DNA of 64,000 bases from Phycisphaerales bacterium (GTDB taxonomy: Bacteria; Planctomycetota; Phycisphaerae; Phycisphaerales; UBA1924): assembly GCA_030149165.1 (NCBI GenBank), contig JASBRY010000009.1:496001-560000 (forward strand), written 5' to 3'. This document shows, piece by piece, positions 59,338-64,000 of the stretch (positions within the stretch are counted from its first letter, which is position 1; each line of letters starts with the position of its first letter). Both the position numbers and the translations under genes were made by a program. The notes below the pieces were generated by a model. It searched no databases. It was not told the origin of the DNA and was given only the letters and a program-made list of their open reading frames with translations.

Positions 59338-60930
59338 TTACGCCGCGGTCTTTTGTGCCGGAGCGTCTTCAATCACACGCAGGTATGTTTCATCAGGGAG
59401 CACACGCGCATGTTCACTGAGCGGCACAGTTTGTCCGCGGAAGGTGATGCTTGGTTGACCGACGCTGCCGAGCTCGATGATGGACTCTCCGACCAGATCT
59501 TGCTTGAACTCGACGCGGAATCCTGGGAGAAACAGGATGCTCTTTGCGTAGATTGCTTTGTTCACGACAAGCCGCTGAGTGGTGTTCTTCGAGAGTAACT
59601 CGCGGTGTATTTTGCACGCGTCATTCAGTTTCGTGAGTCGTGATTGATATTCCTGGAGTTCAAAGTCCATGCCCATCATCTCTTCGATCTGACTCGCCGT
59701 GGGTTTGGCGATCGATGCGGAGTAAGTCTCTTTTTTGGTGGTCATGGATTTGATCTGGGTCTCTAGTTTTGCGCTCAGTTCGTCGATGGAACGGAGTTCG
59801 ACTTCGAGTTCTTCGAGAACCCCGATCGCGATCGTGGTTTCCACGCCTTGCGGAGAACCGATGCTGTTGACCACGGCTTCTTTCGAGACGAGCACCTTGC
59901 CGCCTCGGATAACCGCTTGCTCGGCATTGAGTTTGCCTCGGACATTAATCGACGAGTTGGTGATTTCACTCTGGATCTGAGCGTTCCCGATGATGACCCC
60001 GATCGTGCTCTCGAGGTAGCGTGCGGAAAGATCTCCGACGCAGTGAATAGTGCCGGTATCTTTCCCGGCCATCCCACGGCTCAGCGTGATGTCCCTCAGC
60101 GATTCAATCTTGGCGCACTCGACCAATGCATGAATGGTGATGTCGTGGTCTGCACAGATGCTGAAGTGATCTTTGACACCACCGTTGACCGTCACCGATC
60201 CTGGGAAAGTGATCCGGCCGGTCTGGAAATCGACATCACCCTTGATCTCGAGGTTTTCGGAGATCGAGATTTTGAGGGGGCTGGCGCTGAGCACTCCTGA
60301 GATCGCGGCGGTGCAGAGTCCGTTCCCATCAACACGGATCGTTTGGTCGAGTACGTCATCGTTCGACTTACCATCGATCGCGGCGATGGTCGCTCCGAAG
60401 ACATCGCAGCCGTCGGTCCCCATGGAACTCTCGGTCTTGTACGCGATGGGGTCGCCCTTCTTGACGACGACGAACGCCATCTGGTCGTAGAAGTTCACTA
60501 CATCGGCATCATCCGGATCAGGAGACTTGAGAGGAGCATCCGTGCTTTCGGATTTGATTGCTTCCTTCCGCTTTTTGATCGCGTCGAGTTGCTCTTGGAT
60601 CGAATCAGTGAGTGTATAGATCGCGCTGGTACCGTTTTTCGCCGGTTCACCCTGAGCAACTGTCATTGCGTGCTCTTGCTTGGGGGTCTCGGTGATGTCA
60701 TCAATCAAGCGTTGAAGCGCCGCACGATCGATAAATCGCGCGAGGATATCGCGCCCGATCAGGAATGCCTCGAGCGCTGTCACATCCAGTCCCTTGATCG
60801 ATTCGACAGGGGCAACATGAAGCGTGCACCGGATCGACGAGGAGTCCGTGCTTATGCTGAGCAGGTGATCAAGATCGCATGTGCCGTGTGACAACGGAAT
60901 CTCATGAGGTTTCAGGACCCGATCGAGCAC
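59338..60930 (-). CDS. FapA/DUF342 protein (flagellar assembly protein A family)
   Basis: 530 residues. DUF342 landmarks: a beta-helix-like middle (about residues 215-330) with repeated strands such as LEIKGDVDFQTGRITFPGSVTVNGGVKDHFSI and VGDLSARYLESTIGVIIGNA, and a C-terminal coiled coil (LEELEVELRSIDELSAKLETQIKSMTTKKE) as in FapA family proteins. The function is poorly known; polymer-forming bactofilin-like activity and flagellar placement have been proposed. Start is GTG inside the cheY 3' end, so it is coupled to cheY. Its place after cheY suggests a flagellar role. Confidence 0.8.
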   Translation of the reverse strand: MLDRVLKPHEIPLSHGTCDLDHLLSISTDSSSIRCTLHVAPVESIKGLDVTALEAFLIGRDILARFIDRAALQRLIDDITETPKQEHAMTVAQGEPAKNGTSAIYTLTDSIQEQLDAIKKRKEAIKSESTDAPLKSPDPDDADVVNFYDQMAFVVVKKGDPIAYKTESSMGTDGCDVFGATIAAIDGKSNDDVLDQTIRVDGNGLCTAAISGVLSASPLKISISENLEIKGDVDFQTGRITFPGSVTVNGGVKDHFSICADHDITIHALVECAKIESLRDITLSRGMAGKDTGTIHCVGDLSARYLESTIGVIIGNAQIQSEITNSSINVRGKLNAEQAVIRGGKVLVSKEAVVNSIGSPQGVETTIAIGVLEELEVELRSIDELSAKLETQIKSMTTKKETYSASIAKPTASQIEEMMGMDFELQEYQSRLTKLNDACKIHRELLSKNTTQRLVVNKAIYAKSILFLPGFRVEFKQDLVGESIIELGSVGQPSITFRGQTVPLSEHARVLPDETYLRVIEDAPAQKTAA

Positions 60931-61286
60931 TTCGCGAGAGTTTCGGTGATGCGCTCGGAGAGTAGGTCCGGAGTGAATGGTTTGACGACATAGTTGTTGA
61001 CACCCGCTTTGATCGCTTCGATGACGCGCGATTTCTCGGCTTCGGTGGTCACCATGATCAGCGGAGTATTTTTATCGTTCTGACGGAAGTTCTTGACGAA
61101 GGTCAAGCCGTCCATCACGGGCATGTTCCAGTCGACCAAGCAAAGGTCAGGTTGGAAAGCGCCGACCTTGGACAGAGCGTCCTGGCCATCGCATGCTTCT
61201 TCGATCTCTGTGTATCCGAGCTGCTTGAGAACGGACTTCTGGATGTTGCGCATGGTCTTGGAATCGTCGATGAGCAAGATTTTCAT
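60912..61286 (-). CDS. cheY: CheY-type response regulator
   Basis: 124 residues, a receiver domain only. Acidic pair LLIDDSKTMR (Asp7, Asp8), phosphoacceptor Asp in LVDWNMPVMDG (about residue 52), Thr in MVTTEAEKS and Lys in VVKPFTPD. The NMPVMDG and the KPFT motif match CheY. It is phosphorylated by CheA and binds the flagellar switch. Placed between cheX and the DUF342 gene. Confidence 0.95.
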   Translation of the reverse strand: MKILLIDDSKTMRNIQKSVLKQLGYTEIEEACDGQDALSKVGAFQPDLCLVDWNMPVMDGLTFVKNFRQNDKNTPLIMVTTEAEKSRVIEAIKAGVNNYVVKPFTPDLLSERITETLAKCSIGS

Positions 61287-61336
61287 TGGGATATTCTCCT
61301 GCGATTGTGTGTTGTTGTTCTTTAGAGGGTTGAGTG

Positions 61337-61831
61337 TTAGGCTGCGGCGGTGGAGCTTTGTGTCGTTGCGGCTTCGGTCTCTCTGAGGGCAACTTCAAGG
61401 ACGACTTCACCACAGTCAGTGGTGCACGGGATCATGACACAAGGGGTTCCCGAAGGTACCGCGATGGTATGTCCAGAGCCGATCACGACCGATGGACACG
61501 AGATGGAAACATCCCGGCGTTGGAACTCCGCCTTTGCGTTTCCGGAGATCATGTTGACGAGTTCTCCGACCGCGTCTGCGAAGTCTGCGGACTCGACATC
61601 GAACTCCATACCAGCGAGCAGCGCCACGATGGACGAAGCCGCGTCTGAAGGCATCGATAGCACGATGGTTCCCGTCATCTCGCCGGAGACACCGATGATG
61701 CCTGAGACATCGTGGGTGGACTTGTGTCCGGATTTGATCTTGGGTTCACCCACCTCGACAGGCAGCTGGAACATGGTTGAGAATACATTCTGTATTGCGC
61801 TGACAAATGGGCTGATCATGCTGGCGTCCAT
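61337..61831 (-). CDS. cheX: CheX-type CheY-P phosphatase
   Basis: 164 residues. The catalytic E..N helix is visible in DAVGELVNMISGNAKAEF, preceded by GIIGVSGEMTGTIVLSM and followed by VIGSGHTIAVPSGTPCVMIPC, the CheC/CheX/FliY fold without the second active-site helix. CheX dephosphorylates CheY-P. ATG at 61831 is close to a GGAGAA. It lies between cheA and cheY with short gaps, so the operon order is cheA-cheX-cheY-fapA. Confidence 0.9.
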   Translation of the reverse strand: MDASMISPFVSAIQNVFSTMFQLPVEVGEPKIKSGHKSTHDVSGIIGVSGEMTGTIVLSMPSDAASSIVALLAGMEFDVESADFADAVGELVNMISGNAKAEFQRRDVSISCPSVVIGSGHTIAVPSGTPCVMIPCTTDCGEVVLEVALRETEAATTQSSTAAA

Positions 61832-61881
61832 TGGTTTCTCCTTGGCTGACTATCGAGCTCGGCATTCATGTTGGTATGCGA

Positions 61882-64000
61882 TCACACAGTGGCTGCGTAA
61901 TCTCGTTTGAGTGATGTGGGCTTGGTGTACTGCATGAGCTTTGTGATGTCCCAGATCAGACTGACCGATCCGTCATTGCGGATCGTGGCACCTGAGACTG
62001 GTCCCTCGCGCTGCACACCATCGAGTGGTTTGATAACGATTTCTTGCTGACCAATGACCGAGGACACTCGGACTCCGATCATGCGTTGGTTGTGACTGAT
62101 GACCACGACAAAGCTTTCGCTTGTGCGCTCAGATTCCGGCGTGTCGAAGACTTCCTGAGCACTGATGAGCGGATATACCTGACCTCTCAAGTGGATCACA
62201 GGATCCGATCCGATCTCAGAGATCTGGTTCTCTTCTGGACGCACGATCTCGGTGATATTGCTCAGCGGGATCGCAAAGACTTCATCAGCGACCGCGACCA
62301 TCATCGCGGGCATGATTGCTACAGTGAGCGGGATCGTGATGGTGAGTGTTGTGCCTTTGCCGGTCTCGGATTCGATCGAGAGCTCGCCCTTGAGTTTGGA
62401 CTCGATGTTCGTGCGGACAACATCCATCCCGACCCCTCGTCCGGACAGATCGGAGACCTGCGCCGCGGTCGAGAATCCGGCTTCGAGGATAAAGCGGAAG
62501 ACCTCTTCATCCGGCATAGTGCTCAGTTGCTCCTCCGTCACCAATCCACGCTCAATCGCTTTGGCGCCGATGACCTCTCGATCCAAGCCTTTTCCGTCGT
62601 CAATGATCTGCACGCGCACATGCGATCCGGCGTGTCCCGCGATCAGCTTGATCGTGCCCGTCTCGTCTTTCCCTGCCTTGATGCGATCTTCCGGCTTTTC
62701 AATCCCGTGATCTCCGGAGTTGCGGAGCAGGTGAACAAGCGGATCACCGAGTTCTTCGATGACGGACTTGTCGACCTCAGTGTCCGCACCCTCGATCACC
62801 AGGTTGATCTTCTTCTCGGTTTTGGATGCGAGATCACGGATCAGCCGTGGGTACTTGCCGAAGAGTTTTTCGAGCGGCTGCATGCGTGTGCGCATCACGG
62901 CCATCTGGATGTCGCCGGTCACGCGATCCAGCGTACCTGTAGTGGCGCTGATCTGCTCGATGAGTTCACTATCAACATTCGATTTTTCGATGTCTTCCGC
63001 GATCGCACCGATGCGGTTTTTCTGGAGCACCAGTTCGCCGACCAGGTTCATCAGAGATTCGAGTCTTCCCACCTCGACACGGATGGTCTGTTCGATCTGA
63101 CCGATCGCGGTTCGCTTGATGGTATTGCTTGCGTCTGAGGTTTGGGCTTGAGCCGGAGCCTCGATGCTCGGGAGTGCCGATTCAGTAGGATTGGTTGGGA
63201 TTGACTGTGTCTCTGGGAGGTCTCCGAACTTGATTCCGTCGGTGTGGAGTGCTGCGAATCCATCCGCATGGACATCAAGCACTGCGTCCTCATGGATGTT
63301 TCCTTCAAGGAGCTGGTTGATGCGATCCAGGATGGTCGAGGTGTCCCAGCTGATCAAGATCTGCTGTTCCAGATGCGATGTCTGTTCTGCGAGGAGCAGG
63401 CACAGTCCGGCGAGTCTCGGAGACAACTGATGGATGATCTCATCGCTGAGTGAATCGAGCTTGCCAACCGCGAGTCCGAGTTGGGACGCGAGGATCATGA
63501 TCTCTGAGATATCGAAGAAATCAACAGTTTTGATCAACTCTTCGCTCGCTTCAACAAGCGCATCAATCGTCGATTCACGAGTTTCTGGATTCTCAAGCTG
63601 ATCGAGGTTGCTCTGGATCTGCTTCAGTGAGTCACCGATGTCGCTCGTGAGCAGATCGATCAGGTCGAGCTTCGAGGAATCGAGTGAGAGTTGTAGGATT
63701 GTGCGTCCATCCGGATGCTGCTGTACATCAGCATCAGAGTCGGTGGCCGTTGCACATGGTTTGTTGGTATCAGCCGCTGATGCAGAGCCGTCTGCGAGCA
63801 CAGAGAGTGATTCGATGAGTTGCGAATCCGCTTTGGTGAGATCGGTGATTCCAGAGGTGATCTCATCGAACTGGATCTTGAGTACATCGATCGCCGCGAG
63901 CAGTAGGTCCATCTCGGCCGAGCCGATCACGATGTCACCGTTGCGTGCGGTATTGAGCGCCCCCTCGGCGACATGCGCGATCTCAACAAGATTGGTCATC
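61882..64000 (-). CDS. cheA: chemotaxis histidine kinase CheA, C-terminal part (5' end beyond window)
   Basis: At least 705 residues, truncated by the window edge. The first Met in frame is not the true start: the sequence there (TNLVEIAHVAEGALNTARNG) is the second half of an HPt domain whose phosphorylated His lies outside. Then come a middle helical region, the P3 dimerisation helices (IGQIEQTIRVEVGRLESLMNLVGELVLQKNRI), the HATPase domain (HLLRNSGDHGIE, DDGKGLD, GRGVGMDVVRTNIE) and the CheW-like P5 domain. A long Ser/Glu/Asp-rich stretch separates P1 from P3. It is the sensor kinase of the chemotaxis system. Confidence 0.95.
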   Translation of the reverse strand, partial: MTNLVEIAHVAEGALNTARNGDIVIGSAEMDLLLAAIDVLKIQFDEITSGITDLTKADSQLIESLSVLADGSASAADTNKPCATATDSDADVQQHPDGRTILQLSLDSSKLDLIDLLTSDIGDSLKQIQSNLDQLENPETRESTIDALVEASEELIKTVDFFDISEIMILASQLGLAVGKLDSLSDEIIHQLSPRLAGLCLLLAEQTSHLEQQILISWDTSTILDRINQLLEGNIHEDAVLDVHADGFAALHTDGIKFGDLPETQSIPTNPTESALPSIEAPAQAQTSDASNTIKRTAIGQIEQTIRVEVGRLESLMNLVGELVLQKNRIGAIAEDIEKSNVDSELIEQISATTGTLDRVTGDIQMAVMRTRMQPLEKLFGKYPRLIRDLASKTEKKINLVIEGADTEVDKSVIEELGDPLVHLLRNSGDHGIEKPEDRIKAGKDETGTIKLIAGHAGSHVRVQIIDDGKGLDREVIGAKAIERGLVTEEQLSTMPDEEVFRFILEAGFSTAAQVSDLSGRGVGMDVVRTNIESKLKGELSIESETGKGTTLTITIPLTVAIMPAMMVAVADEVFAIPLSNITEIVRPEENQISEIGSDPVIHLRGQVYPLISAQEVFDTPESERTSESFVVVISHNQRMIGVRVSSVIGQQEIVIKPLDGVQREGPVSGATIRNDGSVSLIWDITKLMQYTKPTSLKRDYAATV

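Overview
The window looks like one contiguous, gene-dense stretch (roughly 55-60% GC by eye) of a planctomycete chromosome, most likely class Phycisphaerae. The inference rests on several things: secreted proteins ending in a VPAPA/VPSPA + hydrophobic stretch + RRR tail (PEP-CTERM-like sorting signals), several one-off pseudopilins with FTLIEL...IAIIALL N-termini, many long exported proteins of unknown function, a flagellar/chemotaxis gene set, and housekeeping genes scattered into small operons. No phage, insertion sequence or CRISPR array was seen. No 16S gene is present, so the taxonomic placement is not proven.

Layout. 1-9.8 kb: the 3' part of an M1 metallopeptidase, a LolCE/LolD-type ABC exporter pair, an alpha/beta hydrolase, a GH3-family acyl-adenylating enzyme, a DinB-like protein, a TANGO2/NRDE protein, an orphan nuoH and an exported protein. 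9.9-13 kb: an unusual tRNA-Cys(GCA) with a long variable arm, a MoxR ATPase, and two tandem 267-aa PEP-CTERM-like proteins closed by a strong terminator. 13-22.3 kb: two hypothetical genes, a LAB_N protein plus GT2 glycosyltransferase pair, an ISC-type ferredoxin, a PNGase F-like secreted protein, rlmE, a BatA-like VWA membrane protein and an exported protein. 22.4-28.2 kb: a glycine-zipper lipoprotein, lepA, an AT-rich ORF of unknown origin, a nitroreductase and a pseudopilin operon.

28.2-31.9 kb (minus strand) is the most interesting region. A good promoter and a textbook cobalamin riboswitch precede a three-gene operon that encodes no recognisable B12 enzyme. Its products are a PEP-CTERM-like surface protein, a secreted beta-propeller-like protein and a pseudopilin, and a 13-bp GAAA-capped hairpin lies between the first two genes. 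I infer a B12-responsive surface system, possibly for capture or uptake.

32.2-36.9 kb: tRNA-Lys, then the fatty-acid operon rpmF-plsX-fabH-fabD-(DUF2185)-fabG; acpP and fabF lie apart at 47-48.7 kb. 37-46.6 kb: small enzymes, a lipoprotein, a methyltransferase and two GT2 transferases (glycan assembly), FKBP, a short RecQ, a GH15 glucoamylase and a pseudopilin. 46.5-64 kb: fliN, fabF/acpP, a DUF1444 protein, a TrpG/PabA amidotransferase, oppA-oppB, a run of envelope proteins, a plant-type ferredoxin-NADP reductase, and a chemotaxis/flagellar cluster (cheA-cheX-cheY-FapA/DUF342) whose cheA runs off the right edge.

Start codons were chosen by eye from Shine-Dalgarno-like purine stretches, signal peptides and family lengths. 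Several genes seem to use GTG or TTG.
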